Below are positions 1 through 8,240 of a DNA stretch of 64,000 bases, piece after piece. Below the pieces are notes generated by a model. It had not been told where the DNA came from. It searched no databases and was given only the letters and a program-made list of their open reading frames with translations. The stretch spans positions 22,601 to 86,600 of the forward strand of contig CALFBI010000014.1 of assembly GCA_937951675.1 (NCBI GenBank), read 5' to 3'. Origin of the DNA: an uncultured Verrucomicrobiales bacterium. GTDB taxonomy: Bacteria; Verrucomicrobiota; Verrucomicrobiia; Verrucomicrobiales; Akkermansiaceae. Position 1 is the stretch's first letter; each line of letters starts with the position of its first letter. The translations under genes and the position numbers were made by a program.

Positions 1-1
1 T

Positions 2-574
2 TTAATTTCAAAGCTCGCTCCTCAGCAACCTGACACTCTTCGTGTTTCTTATCATGGAGCCGTTTCAGAATTAGACACCTCTTTGATCTCTCGCACGATT
101 TTACGAGCTTACCTCGAAAGCGCTCGGAATGACGCTCAAGTCAATATCGTCAATGCTCCTGCGATTGCGAAAGAACTTGGTCTCCGTGTCAGCGAATCTT
201 CTTCAACCGGCGAATCTCAATTCACGGAACTCATCACAGCTGAAATCGTTAAAGGAGATCAGTCTTTTGATGTTTCTGGCACTTTCGTAGGAAATACGCC
301 TCGGATTGTTGCCGTCGACGGGATGCATATCGAAACGAACATCAAAGGAAACTACCTTATTGTTCGAAATGATGACAGCCCTGGGATTGTTGGAACGGTT
401 GGCAGCACTCTTGCAAAACATCAGTGTAATATCGCCAACATGTCTCTCGCTCGGAACCAAAACAAAAACTGCGCATTGAATATCATTGAGTTAGATAGCG
501 TAGCGCCTTCCGAATTGCTTGAAGAACTCCGCCAAGCGAAGGGGATTCTTGAGGTTACAAGTATCGTGCTCTAA
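2..574 (+). CDS. serA: D-3-phosphoglycerate dehydrogenase, C-terminal part (partial at window start)
   Basis: SerA oxidises 3-phosphoglycerate to 3-phosphohydroxypyruvate, the first step of serine synthesis, in the cytoplasm. The frame is open from base 2, so the catalytic and NAD-binding domains lie outside the window. What remains is the long-form regulatory tail: the ASB (substrate-binding allosteric) domain, recognisable from the VNIVNAPAIAKELG segment, followed by a C-terminal ACT domain starting near NYLIVRNDDSPGIVG and ending at the stop. The ACT domain of long-form SerA normally binds serine for feedback control. The family match is strong. Which SerA type this is cannot be refined without the N-terminal half. 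Confidence 0.93.
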   Translation, partial: LISKLAPQQPDTLRVSYHGAVSELDTSLISRTILRAYLESARNDAQVNIVNAPAIAKELGLRVSESSSTGESQFTELITAEIVKGDQSFDVSGTFVGNTPRIVAVDGMHIETNIKGNYLIVRNDDSPGIVGTVGSTLAKHQCNIANMSLARNQNKNCALNIIELDSVAPSELLEELRQAKGILEVTSIVL

Positions 575-643
575 AAAAAATGCATGCTTCGGGCATTTTG
601 CCGTTGCCACCCCAAACATTTATCATTCATGATCACTTCTAAT

Positions 644-1078
644 ATGAGAAAGTTGCTTATCACACTTAGCGCTCTTGCCATCACTTTCACAGGAATGGCT
701 CCAGCAGACATCCAGGCTCCGCCAGCTTCAACTTACAATTCAACCCGTAAGTTAGGACGTGCTGTCAGCAACATCCTTTACGGAATCATCGAAATCCCAG
801 AGCAAATCGTTCGCAAAACCGATACCTATGGCCGCAAAGCTGGATGGTCTTACGGTGCTGTTGACGGAACCCAACGTGCTTTCAAACGCATCGGATATGG
901 ATTCTACGAACTCTTTACTTTCCATTGCCCAACTCACCACGGCACGTTCAAACCACCTTACACCAAATGTGGAATGGACAACCGCATTGAGATGAATCCT
1001 CACGACGGTCTTTCAGAGTTTCCACCAGAACTTGGAGCTGAAGGTAACTTTGGGCACGTTCGCTCCAATCGCTGGTAA
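644..1078 (+). CDS. Exosortase system-associated protein, TIGR04073-like
   Basis: This is a 144-residue secreted protein of unknown molecular role. Residues 1-25 form a signal peptide (MRKLLITLSALAITF core, cleavage near an A-x-A site). The mature part carries the pattern RKLGRAVSNILYGIIEIPEQ, then a glycine-rich helix (AGWSYGAVDGTQRAFKRIG) and an aromatic/proline tail. This resembles the TIGR04073 family of putative exosortase-associated proteins known from Verrucomicrobia and relatives. The frame extends 20 codons further upstream, but the ATG chosen here puts a good signal peptide at the N-terminus. No exosortase gene is visible in the window. A strong terminator follows directly. Confidence 0.72.
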   Translation: MRKLLITLSALAITFTGMAPADIQAPPASTYNSTRKLGRAVSNILYGIIEIPEQIVRKTDTYGRKAGWSYGAVDGTQRAFKRIGYGFYELFTFHCPTHHGTFKPPYTKCGMDNRIEMNPHDGLSEFPPELGAEGNFGHVRSNRW

Positions 1079-1101
1079 ATTTATTTTTACCTCATTTTTT
1101 C

Positions 1102-1131
1102 AAAAAGCCTCACATTAGTGAGGCTTTTTTT
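1102..1131 (+). terminator. Intrinsic terminator after the TIGR04073-like gene
   Basis: A 12-bp perfect inverted repeat (AAAAAGCCTCAC / GTGAGGCTTTTT) encloses the tetraloop ATTA and is followed by a T run. It starts about 24 bp after the stop codon and fits a rho-independent terminator on the plus strand. Confidence 0.88.
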
Positions 1132-1169
1132 CTCCCCAAAAACCAAGATATTCTGTAGGCTTAAGACGC

Positions 1170-1895
1170 ATGATAAACGCTCCTCTTTTCAGTTTTTTGT
1201 TTCTCTTAGCCCTTCTTACTTCGAGCTTCGCCCAAACAAAAGAATGGCGTAATGCAGATGCTTCTAAATCATTTCAAGCCGCTTTCGTCGCGCATGACCA
1301 AAAAAGGGTCACCTTAAGAAAAAAAGACGGTGAACTCATCCGCTTCCCGATCAAGACGCTTCATCCCGAAGACCAAAAATACATCCTCAATCGCGCCCCT
1401 TCTACTCCAGGAAAAGGCCACGCTTTTGCGCGACTCTGGTTCGGTGATAGTCGAGAAAAAATCAAAGCCAAGCTCCTTGCCAGTAAAACTGTCTCCACTG
1501 AACTCGATGCCACTTACCGAGGGCGAACTGGCTTTAATGGGATTTATCGAACCAATTCAAAACCCGGAGGACTTCATTGTTACCTCTTTTTTGATTGGGA
1601 TGAAAATGATTGCATGGACGAATTAACGCTGCGCACCGAACCTCAGGATAGAGATGTCTACGGTTCACTTCTTTTTGAAAACTGGAAAGAAATGAAACGC
1701 CTCCTGGTTCAGATCCATGGAAACCCGACTCACTCTTCCCCTTATCCCAAAATAGCGACACTCCAGAATGGGCAAATCCTCAACAGCCACGAATGGAAAA
1801 CAAAAGAAGGCAACTCGGTGTTACTCGGAACAGCCCAAAATGGGAGCTCTTATCTCGTCACGGTAAGAATGACCAGCGGGCTTAAACCGAAATAA
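1170..1895 (+). CDS. Secreted SHD1-domain protein
   Basis: The product has 241 residues with an N-terminal signal peptide (about 1-21, ending SSFAQ). Residues about 25-74 match the SLA1-homology-1 (SHD1) pattern common in secreted proteins of Verrucomicrobia and Planctomycetes: an EW-R-A start, then KRVTLRKKDGELIRFPI, then L-x-x-E-D-Q-K-Y-I. Residues 80-241 form a second domain I do not recognise; it contains WFGDSREKIKAKLL and an acidic DWDENDCMDELTLR stretch. SHD1 is a small beta-rich presumed binding module. No enzymatic motif is visible. The gene stands alone between a terminator and a convergent exbD-like gene. The domain call is fairly sure; the function is unknown. Confidence 0.7.
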   Translation: MINAPLFSFLFLLALLTSSFAQTKEWRNADASKSFQAAFVAHDQKRVTLRKKDGELIRFPIKTLHPEDQKYILNRAPSTPGKGHAFARLWFGDSREKIKAKLLASKTVSTELDATYRGRTGFNGIYRTNSKPGGLHCYLFFDWDENDCMDELTLRTEPQDRDVYGSLLFENWKEMKRLLVQIHGNPTHSSPYPKIATLQNGQILNSHEWKTKEGNSVLLGTAQNGSSYLVTVRMTSGLKPK

Positions 1896-1925
1896 ATCGA
1901 ATGATTCAATAGAGCTCCCTTTCAA

Positions 1926-2393
1926 TTAGGACTCTAAGACATCCTGAATGGAAATAGCAGAGACTCCGGCGCCATGCACACAGTTTAAAAGATCTACGAA
2001 ACGTTGATTATGACTCCGGTCAGAAACTCGGACCGTCACATGAACCGTGTCCAATATCCCTAGATCTTTGAGTTGAGAGAGTTTTGAAACCAACTTGACC
2101 AATTGGCGATCCTCCTGATCTCCTGAGAGGAGCTCCGGCTCATCGCTCCCTTGATTTAACAAAATACGCCCATCCGAGGTCACTTCAATTGGAAGCATCG
2201 TCAGATCTTTCTGAGCCCCCCCGGGAACAGGAAGGGTCATCGGTAAATCGAGCTCTTTCTGCTGAATGGTCGAAGTGACAATAAAGAAAATGAGAAGGAG
2301 AAAACTAATATCAACCATCGAAGAAAGATCCATTTGTGAACGATTTTCGCTGGTTTCCCAACTCCTATTTTTGCGAGCGTGCCTATATTTCAT
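1926..2393 (-). CDS. ExbD/TolR-family biopolymer transport protein
   Basis: ExbD/TolR proteins pair with ExbB/TolQ in the inner membrane to use the proton gradient for work at the outer membrane. The 155-residue product has one N-terminal membrane segment (about 26-44, MVDISFLLLIFFIVTST) with the conserved proton-path aspartate at position 28. A periplasmic domain follows, with the typical LPIEVTSDGRILLN strand. ATG at 2393 is preferred over the TTG one codon upstream. No exbB or tonB-like gene lies next to it, so its motor partner must be encoded elsewhere. The family is clear; the specific system served is unknown. Confidence 0.85.
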   Translation of the reverse strand: MKYRHARKNRSWETSENRSQMDLSSMVDISFLLLIFFIVTSTIQQKELDLPMTLPVPGGAQKDLTMLPIEVTSDGRILLNQGSDEPELLSGDQEDRQLVKLVSKLSQLKDLGILDTVHVTVRVSDRSHNQRFVDLLNCVHGAGVSAISIQDVLES

Positions 2394-2575
2394 CAACTCT
2401 TGAAACGTAAGCGCACTCTTTTTCTTAGAATAGAAAGATCAAGTCGTCGGCCCTTTTTTATTCCCTTCATTCCGACGCAGACCTTGTCTCACCCTTGACC
2501 GGTCTTATCGCTGTATCTTATGCTCCCATATAAGCCCCTTGCTTTTCCTCTCAATCTTATACTCATCGAACTACC

Positions 2576-2965
2576 ATGCTATCTTCCAAAATCTTGAATC
2601 CTGACTTAATGGAGCTCTTACTCCGCATTAGACACACCAATACGATTGTCATCAGCGATCTTGGCTTTCCTTACTGGCCTGAAATCGAAACCTTAGACCT
2701 CTCTGTTCGCCAAGATTTACCTACCATCGTTGAACTTCTAGAGGCCATTTCTCCTGAGTTTAAAATCGGTAAAATTCACCAAGCGAATGAATTTGTGGAG
2801 TCAAACTCTCCTGAAAAAATTGCCGAATTCGAGAACGCCTTCGGAGGGGCTGAGTTATCTCGCCTCCCTCATGACGAATTTAAAAAAATGGTTCCGCAAG
2901 CCATCGGACTCATCCGGACCGGTGACAGCACCGCTTATGGAAACATCATTATCGAAAGCGCTTAA
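2576..2965 (+). CDS. RbsD/FucU-family sugar mutarotase (D-ribose pyranase-like)
   Basis: RbsD-family proteins interconvert pyranose and furanose or anomeric forms of sugars such as ribose or fucose before phosphorylation. The 129-residue length is close to E. coli RbsD (139). His20 (in LLRIRHTNTIVISDLG) and Asp28 sit at the positions of the family's catalytic pair. The C-terminal HDEFKK and TAYGNIIIE segments match the family's second His and Tyr-x-Asn motif. No ribokinase or ABC transporter is adjacent, so the substrate is not indicated by context. The next gene follows within 60 bp on the same strand. Confidence 0.82.
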   Translation: MLSSKILNPDLMELLLRIRHTNTIVISDLGFPYWPEIETLDLSVRQDLPTIVELLEAISPEFKIGKIHQANEFVESNSPEKIAEFENAFGGAELSRLPHDEFKKMVPQAIGLIRTGDSTAYGNIIIESA

Positions 2966-3021
2966 TTCACACCTTTTCTTTCCAAGTTGCCAACGAGGCA
3001 AAAAAGACCGATCATTTCCTT

Positions 3022-3450
3022 ATGAAGAATCTTCCTTTCGAACAAATTGCTCTCAAACTATCTGAGCAAGATTCGAAATATCAGGCTGGAGCCTATCTCT
3101 TTTTAAAAGACGCTCTCGATTTCACGGTCGAAAAGGCTGAGAAAGATCGTGAAGGCCGCGAACAGCATGTGAGCGGTCCTGAATTATTAAAAGGGTTTCG
3201 TGATCACGCTCTCGCCGAATTTGGGCCCTTTGCCTATTATATGATGCAGGAGTGGGGTCTTCATCGCTGTGAAGATATTGGAGAAATGGTTTTCAAGCTC
3301 ATCGAGATCGGTGTCTTCGGAAAACAAGACAGTGACCAAAAGTCTGATTTCTCCAGCATTTACACCTTTGAAGAAGCCTTTTTGTCTCCGTTTCAGCATT
3401 CCGAAGACAAAACAAGAGCTCCTAAAAAAGTTTCTGACTCCCAAGCGTAG
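3022..3450 (+). CDS. Minf_1886-family protein
   Basis: This is a 142-residue cytoplasmic protein without signal peptide or membrane segment. It shows the pattern of a small conserved family named after a Methylacidiphilum infernorum protein and found in Verrucomicrobia and Planctomycetes: Y-x-A-G-A-Y-x-F-L-K-D-A-L-D-F-T, then HVSGPELLKGFRDHALAEFG, then WGLHRCEDIGEMVFKLIE, and a DF-x8-F-E-x-A-F end. The biochemical role is not known. It lies just downstream of the rbsD-like gene and may share its transcript; it is convergent with panE. Confidence 0.72.
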   Translation: MKNLPFEQIALKLSEQDSKYQAGAYLFLKDALDFTVEKAEKDREGREQHVSGPELLKGFRDHALAEFGPFAYYMMQEWGLHRCEDIGEMVFKLIEIGVFGKQDSDQKSDFSSIYTFEEAFLSPFQHSEDKTRAPKKVSDSQA

Positions 3451-3479
3451 CAAGAAAGTTTTTCAGCTTAAGTAGGTTT

Positions 3480-4385
3480 CTAGCACAAGCTTTCGAGCTC
3501 GATAATGAGCTCATCTAAGGCAGGAGTTTTGAGCCCCCTTTCCCTGACAACCTGCTGAGGAATCTTCCATATCGCATCAAGCTCTACGGGTTTCCCTGCC
3601 AAGTAATCGAGCAGACTCGAAGGGAGATAACGCCCCATCGCACGAGTCGTCTCAATTTGCTGCTCTAATAAGTTCGCGGGCAGTCCAAACCCAAGCTTTT
3701 CATTAACCATGATGATCTCCTTCATCACGGCCCGAACCTGGGCTTCTCCAGCGGACGAACTGAGAAGCGTGGCGGTGTCGACCCCTCCCATCGTGATTGC
3801 GAGCCCATTGAAAGGAATATTCCAAATGAGCTTGCGCCACTGAGCGGCCTCAAGATCAGGAACCGCTTGGCACTCGATCCCAGACCTTTGAAAGAGCTCC
3901 GCCCAATAAACAGCACGAGGATGGCTCGTTTCTAAATAAGAGCCTAATGAGATTCTCCCCGAAGCGGTATGCTTGATCAAAGTCGGGGCTATTCGGTTAA
4001 TACAGACAAAACACAATCCTCCTAAGATCTTTGCCGGAACGATTAAATTCGCGAGCAGAGCATCATTTCCAAGCCCGTTTTGTAAGGTCAAAACCTCTGT
4101 ATCGTCACTGCATAAATGTGGGATGACTTTTTCAAATTGATGATTCGCAGTCGCCTTCCACGCCACAATTAACAAATCAACTGGCCCCACCTCTTTAGGA
4201 TTCGTAACCACCTTCACTTCAGAAAGCTCAAAATCTCCATGCACGCTCTCCACTTTAAACCCTGATTGCCGAACGGCTTCAGCTCCAGAGCGCATCACAA
4301 ACGTCACATCGTGCCCTGCAACGGCCAAGCGACCACCATAGTAACAGCCTACTGCCCCTGCCCCAAGAACCGCAATTCTACTCAT
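3480..4385 (-). CDS. panE: Ketopantoate reductase-family protein (2-dehydropantoate 2-reductase)
   Basis: PanE reduces 2-dehydropantoate to pantoate with NADPH in coenzyme A synthesis. The 301-residue product starts with a Rossmann motif (VLGAGAVG, Gly8/Gly10/Gly13). It has the family's AWKATANHQ segment and the catalytic lysine region WRKLIWNIPFNGLA, with Lys185 and Asn193. Length and layout fit the ApbA/PanE family. Paralogues of this family act on other 2-keto acids and no other pantothenate gene is adjacent, although coaX lies elsewhere in the window, so the substrate is an inference. The upstream sequence AAAGG shortly before the ATG is one of the few visible ribosome-binding-like motifs. 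Confidence 0.82.
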   Translation of the reverse strand: MSRIAVLGAGAVGCYYGGRLAVAGHDVTFVMRSGAEAVRQSGFKVESVHGDFELSEVKVVTNPKEVGPVDLLIVAWKATANHQFEKVIPHLCSDDTEVLTLQNGLGNDALLANLIVPAKILGGLCFVCINRIAPTLIKHTASGRISLGSYLETSHPRAVYWAELFQRSGIECQAVPDLEAAQWRKLIWNIPFNGLAITMGGVDTATLLSSSAGEAQVRAVMKEIIMVNEKLGFGLPANLLEQQIETTRAMGRYLPSSLLDYLAGKPVELDAIWKIPQQVVRERGLKTPALDELIIELESLC

Positions 4386-4422
4386 TACCTTTAGAGCTCA
4401 TTCGATTGCTAAAACAGCGGCC

Positions 4423-5337
4423 TCAAATACCAAGATACTGATTCGCCAGCTTTTTAGCCGTCGTCACTGTTCTCACATGAATTTTCGCAGAGAGATCATC
4501 TTTCGCCACAAAACCTCCACCAAAAAGAACTGCCACCGGAACTCGATTTTTAAGAAAAGCGCTTAAAAGAACCTCATCCCTACGATCTAAATCAGGCTGA
4601 GTTAGAAGCATTCCCCCAATTTTATCACGACGATGGTTGTCAGCACCCGCTACCCAAATCACTAAATCAGGCTTAAACTGATCCAAGGCGGCGGCTAGCG
4701 TCACGAAAAGTTGCTTAAGATACATCGGGCCTTCAACATACCTCACAGTTTCTACATCCATCGAGCCCTTTACTAAACCACTCCCTAATCCTCGCCCTGA
4801 GTGAATGGAATAGGTGAAAATATTAGGGTCCCCGGAAAGGAGACTATTAGTGCCCCCTCCTTGGTGAGCATCAGTATCAACAACCATCACCTTGATCCCG
4901 GGTCGATGAACTTGCAGGTCTCGAATCGCAATCGCGACATCATTAAACACACAGAACCCTTCCCCAGCATCTTTACGGGCGTGATGTTTCCCCCCGGCGA
5001 GACACACTGCAATTCCTTCCTCTAAAGCGGCATAGCAAGTCTGACGAGTGGCCTCCACTTCAGTCGCACTCCGGTGAAATAACTTCGAAGTCACGGGAAG
5101 CCCTAACCGGATCTTCTCCTTCGCATCAAACTGACCATAGTAAATCTTCGACAGGTAGTGGCCATCATGAACTCGCTTAAGAGCAAAAGGGTCTGCTACA
5201 TCTACCGAAACGACCTCTTCGGACTGCAATATTTGCCCATGAAGGAGCATGGAAAGAGCATCTTCCGATTTACGTCCTAAGAATGGATGATTCTCAGGCA
5301 GATCAAAAATAAGGTCGTTGGAATAAAAACAGCGCAT
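4423..5337 (-). CDS. Histone deacetylase-fold (class IV-like) amidohydrolase
   Basis: The fold removes acetyl groups from lysine, polyamines or other amines using zinc. The 304-residue product, counted from the internal ATG that begins MRCFYSND (the usual N-terminus of this family), contains the HH pair (GGKHHAR, His118/His119). The metal ligands are in VDTDAHQGGG (Asp156, His158) and GADNH (Asp233). The transition-state tyrosine normally found in the C-terminal GGGY motif is phenylalanine here (FGGGFV, Phe276). A start 7 codons upstream is possible but runs further toward the divergent ndh gene. The bacterial substrate of such proteins is usually unknown. Confidence 0.85.
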   Translation of the reverse strand: MRCFYSNDLIFDLPENHPFLGRKSEDALSMLLHGQILQSEEVVSVDVADPFALKRVHDGHYLSKIYYGQFDAKEKIRLGLPVTSKLFHRSATEVEATRQTCYAALEEGIAVCLAGGKHHARKDAGEGFCVFNDVAIAIRDLQVHRPGIKVMVVDTDAHQGGGTNSLLSGDPNIFTYSIHSGRGLGSGLVKGSMDVETVRYVEGPMYLKQLFVTLAAALDQFKPDLVIWVAGADNHRRDKIGGMLLTQPDLDRRDEVLLSAFLKNRVPVAVLFGGGFVAKDDLSAKIHVRTVTTAKKLANQYLGI

Positions 5338-5463
5338 AGGCTCGCGCTCATTCTCCACACCCTCTTCAACAGTAAAAGAAAATTCATCTTAAAGACATCG
5401 GAGACTCCTCCTAGAAAAAACGCTCTCACACTCCTCAGACTTGTTTCCTATTCAAAATCGAAT

Positions 5464-6795
5464 ATGTCTCTCTGTATGGAGAACTCTCATCCTAAGAAAG
5501 TGGTTATTGTAGGCGGTGGATTTGCCGGCCTTAACTGTGCCAAGGCCCTTGCTAATGATCCGCAATTCGAAGTGACGCTTCTCGATCGTGAAAACCATCA
5601 CCTCTTTCAGCCTCTTCTCTATCAAATTGCGACCGCTTCTCTCTCTGTCACAGACATCGCTCGTTCTCTTCGCGCGCTTCTAGCTAATAGTCGCAATGTC
5701 ACCCTTTACCTCGACGAAGCGACTCATGTCGACACCGAGCAAAAAATCCTCCATTCACCTGCCCGCTCTTACCCTTATGATTCGCTCATTATTGCGGCAG
5801 GAGTGAAAACGTCTTGGTTTGGAAACCAATCCTGGGCTCAACACACGATGGGACTCAAATCTCTCAATGATGCCTACACCATTCGCCAACGAGTCTTACA
5901 AGCACTAGAAGATGCCGAAAAGTGCCCCGACCCTGAACAACGAAAAGCTTTAATGACCGTCGCGATTGTGGGAGGTGGCCCTACCGGCGTGGAGCTCGCC
6001 GGCGCCTTCGCTGATCTGGTTCGAGTCGCCCTCAAGAAAAATTACCGCCATATTGACCCTGCTGATTTAAAAGTGATCGTGATTCAATCTGGCGAACGGA
6101 TTCTGAAAGCCTTCTCTCCAGAACACTCTCAATACGCACAAAATAAGCTCGAAAGCCTTGGAGTTGAAATTCGGCTCGGGCCCCGAGTCACGATGGTGGA
6201 AGCAGGAAGACTGCGCGTTGGAGAAACGGACTGGATCGAAGCCGAAAACATCATCTGGGCCGCAGGGGTCGAAGCCGCTGAAATCACCGGTTCCCTTAGC
6301 TCTGAAAGAGACCGGGCCGGAAGGCTCGTTGTCAACGGAGACCTTTCCCTTCCGGAGCACCCTCATATTTTTGCGGTAGGTGACATTGCAAAAGCCAACG
6401 ACCGAAACGGAGATATGGTGCCGGGCCTCGCGCCTGCAGCGGTGCAAATGGGCCAACACATTGCAAAAGTGCTTGGCGAAGACTTACGGCTTCAAAAAAC
6501 CAAATACCGGGACCGCGTCACTGAATTCAGACCTCAATTTCGTTACAAAGACAAAGGAATCATGGCCATTATTGGAAAAAACGCCGCCGTAGTGCAGAGT
6601 AACAAATTAAAGCTCAAAGGCTTTCCTGCCTGGCTCACTTGGCTTCTCATTCACATTCTCTTCTTAATCGGCTTCCGCAATAAACTCTCCGTGCTCCTTC
6701 AATGGGCCTTTACCTACCTTGGAGATAAACCTGGAGCTCGGGTCTACAGCCAAGAAGCGACGCCTCACTTTGACCATGAAACGTCTTCTAAATAG
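5464..6795 (+). CDS. ndh: Type II NADH dehydrogenase (NDH-2)
   Basis: NDH-2 passes electrons from NADH to quinone at the inner face of the cytoplasmic membrane without pumping protons. The protein (443 residues) has an N-terminal FAD-binding dinucleotide fold (VIVGGGFAGLNCAK) and a second NADH-binding one (VAIVGGGPTGVELAG). It has a HHLFQPLLYQIAT motif near the flavin and an IFAVGDIA motif for the FAD. A C-terminal hydrophobic segment (WLTWLLIHILFLIGF) is typical of membrane-bound NDH-2. The frame is open 59 codons further upstream, but that stretch has no family similarity and overlaps the divergent HDAC gene. ATG at 5476 is an alternative start. Confidence 0.93.
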   Translation: MSLCMENSHPKKVVIVGGGFAGLNCAKALANDPQFEVTLLDRENHHLFQPLLYQIATASLSVTDIARSLRALLANSRNVTLYLDEATHVDTEQKILHSPARSYPYDSLIIAAGVKTSWFGNQSWAQHTMGLKSLNDAYTIRQRVLQALEDAEKCPDPEQRKALMTVAIVGGGPTGVELAGAFADLVRVALKKNYRHIDPADLKVIVIQSGERILKAFSPEHSQYAQNKLESLGVEIRLGPRVTMVEAGRLRVGETDWIEAENIIWAAGVEAAEITGSLSSERDRAGRLVVNGDLSLPEHPHIFAVGDIAKANDRNGDMVPGLAPAAVQMGQHIAKVLGEDLRLQKTKYRDRVTEFRPQFRYKDKGIMAIIGKNAAVVQSNKLKLKGFPAWLTWLLIHILFLIGFRNKLSVLLQWAFTYLGDKPGARVYSQEATPHFDHETSSK

Positions 6796-7774
6796 ACGTT
6801 TCCTCTTTTGGCTTCTGGGAGCAGGAGTCCTTTTTTATGGTGCCCTCAGCTGGTATGTCAGCGACCTCATTCTCTCACCCAAACGTCGAGAGCTGCAAGA
6901 TTATCACCTTCGTATTCTAGAGGCTCCTTCACGTTATGGGCTCGCAATCCAAGAGGTGCGCTCCAGCCAGCAAAGCCCTTGCCTCATTGTCAGTCCGCTT
7001 CCCTCCTCCGATGAAACAACGGCCCTGAAATCTCAACAACACCGCAAGGCTTTACTCACTCGCGGCATTCCTCTCCCTACTTGGGGAACTGAAGTGGGGA
7101 ATATTTTTCTCTGCCACGGCCATAAAGGGAGGAAAGAAGATTACCTTCCCATCGCAGAAAGATTTACGGCAGCTGGGTTTCGTTGCATCTTAATCGACAT
7201 GCCGGCTCATGGGGAGCATCCCACCGCCAAAGGAACATTCGGGTATCTCGAAACGAAGCTCTTAACATCTATTCATCACGACCTCCAAGAACGCCAACTT
7301 CTTGCACCAGGGCCTTGTTTTCTCTTTGGCCTCTCGCAGGGAGGTTCGATCGCGCTTCAAGTGGCGGCAGCCTCTGAAGAAAGCTTTAGCGCAGTCGTCT
7401 CTGTTTCCACTTTTAGCGACTTCGGCAAACTTCTTCACCAACACAGTCAGAAAGAGTTTCTTACTCGGGCCCTTTTACCGGGCGTCAAACTCGCCTTCCG
7501 AATACAAAGTGGAACCTCCCCACATCAAATCTCACCTCTCAACGCGGCCAGCACCTTAAGCATCCCTGTCATGATTTCTCATGGTGAACTCGATCAATAC
7601 ATCCCCATTCAACATGGCCTTGATCTTTATGAATCGATCCCTCATTCGCAAAAAATCTTTCGCCCCGTTCCTGGAGCAAGCCATCACAATGTCCTCGCAA
7701 TTGAAAGCGACCAACTCTACCCCGACCTTTCCGCATTTTATTTGAAATCAAAAGGTTTCTATAAATCTCAATAA
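6776..7774 (+). CDS. Membrane-anchored alpha/beta hydrolase
   Basis: The 332-residue protein has an N-terminal membrane anchor (about residues 8-28, FLFWLLGAGVLFYGALSWYV) and an alpha/beta-hydrolase domain. The oxyanion-type FLCHGHKG strand, nucleophile elbow GLSQGG (Ser187), acid HGELDQYIP (Asp273) and histidine ASHHNV (His303) form a complete triad. Its ATG lies inside the end of ndh (20-bp overlap), which suggests translational coupling. The substrate is unknown; the fold serves esterases, lipases and peptidases alike. A start 19 codons upstream, deep in ndh, is less likely. Confidence 0.8.
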   Translation: MKRLLNRRFLFWLLGAGVLFYGALSWYVSDLILSPKRRELQDYHLRILEAPSRYGLAIQEVRSSQQSPCLIVSPLPSSDETTALKSQQHRKALLTRGIPLPTWGTEVGNIFLCHGHKGRKEDYLPIAERFTAAGFRCILIDMPAHGEHPTAKGTFGYLETKLLTSIHHDLQERQLLAPGPCFLFGLSQGGSIALQVAAASEESFSAVVSVSTFSDFGKLLHQHSQKEFLTRALLPGVKLAFRIQSGTSPHQISPLNAASTLSIPVMISHGELDQYIPIQHGLDLYESIPHSQKIFRPVPGASHHNVLAIESDQLYPDLSAFYLKSKGFYKSQ

Positions 7775-7868
7775 AAAACCAAAAACCTTTGAACAAAACT
7801 CAAACTCTGAGGTCTTTATTTATAAGTTCATAACAAGTTGATTAACGATCAGCAAAAAAAAGGAAAGC

Positions 7869-7896
7869 CAAGGCCGAGAGTTCACTCTCGGCCTTG
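7869..7896. terminator. 12-bp perfect hairpin before the polyene-like cluster
   Basis: CAAGGCCGAGAG and CTCTCGGCCTTG form a perfect 12-bp stem with the loop TTCA. The T-rich flank is on the minus-strand side, since an A run precedes the stem on the plus strand. The plus-strand side lacks a clean T run. It sits about 95 bp after the hydrolase stop and may end that transcript or insulate the following cluster. The terminator call is moderate. Confidence 0.55.
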
Positions 7897-7979
7897 ATCT
7901 TTGAAAAGGGGCTCTCTCTCATTTCGCTCTCTCCATAATAGTTTGCATCTCTGCTCCCTCTCATTTATCCATTTAAGAA

Positions 7980-8240
7980 ATGGAGGACGACTTACCAATC
8001 TCGCATCGAGTCAAAAAAGCTTTTTCAAGCAACTTGTTCGAGCTGCCAGAAGACCTTCCTCTCGACTCCGATATTTTTGAAGAAGGGCTTGATTCCATGG
8101 GCCTCATGCAGCTCATTCTCGTTTTAGAAAACGAATTCGAAATCTCTTTTGAGGTCAACGATCTCGCCAAAGAAAACTTTCAAAATATTGGTTCCATTTC
8201 CGCTTTAGTCACTCGAAAATTGAATCACTTAGCGCCGTAA
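7980..8240 (+). CDS. Acyl carrier protein 1
   Basis: This 86-residue carrier protein has the phosphopantetheine site in the motif GLDSMGLMQL (Ser39). It is acidic and helical, with a typical ACP length. It opens a four-gene plus-strand run and its stop codon overlaps the next ATG (TAATG). Being beside a flavoenzyme and an AMP-ligase and apart from the ketosynthase operon, it may carry the starter unit while that unit is activated and modified. That role is an inference; the second ACP of the cluster lies with the ketosynthase genes. Confidence 0.88.
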   Translation: MEDDLPISHRVKKAFSSNLFELPEDLPLDSDIFEEGLDSMGLMQLILVLENEFEISFEVNDLAKENFQNIGSISALVTRKLNHLAP

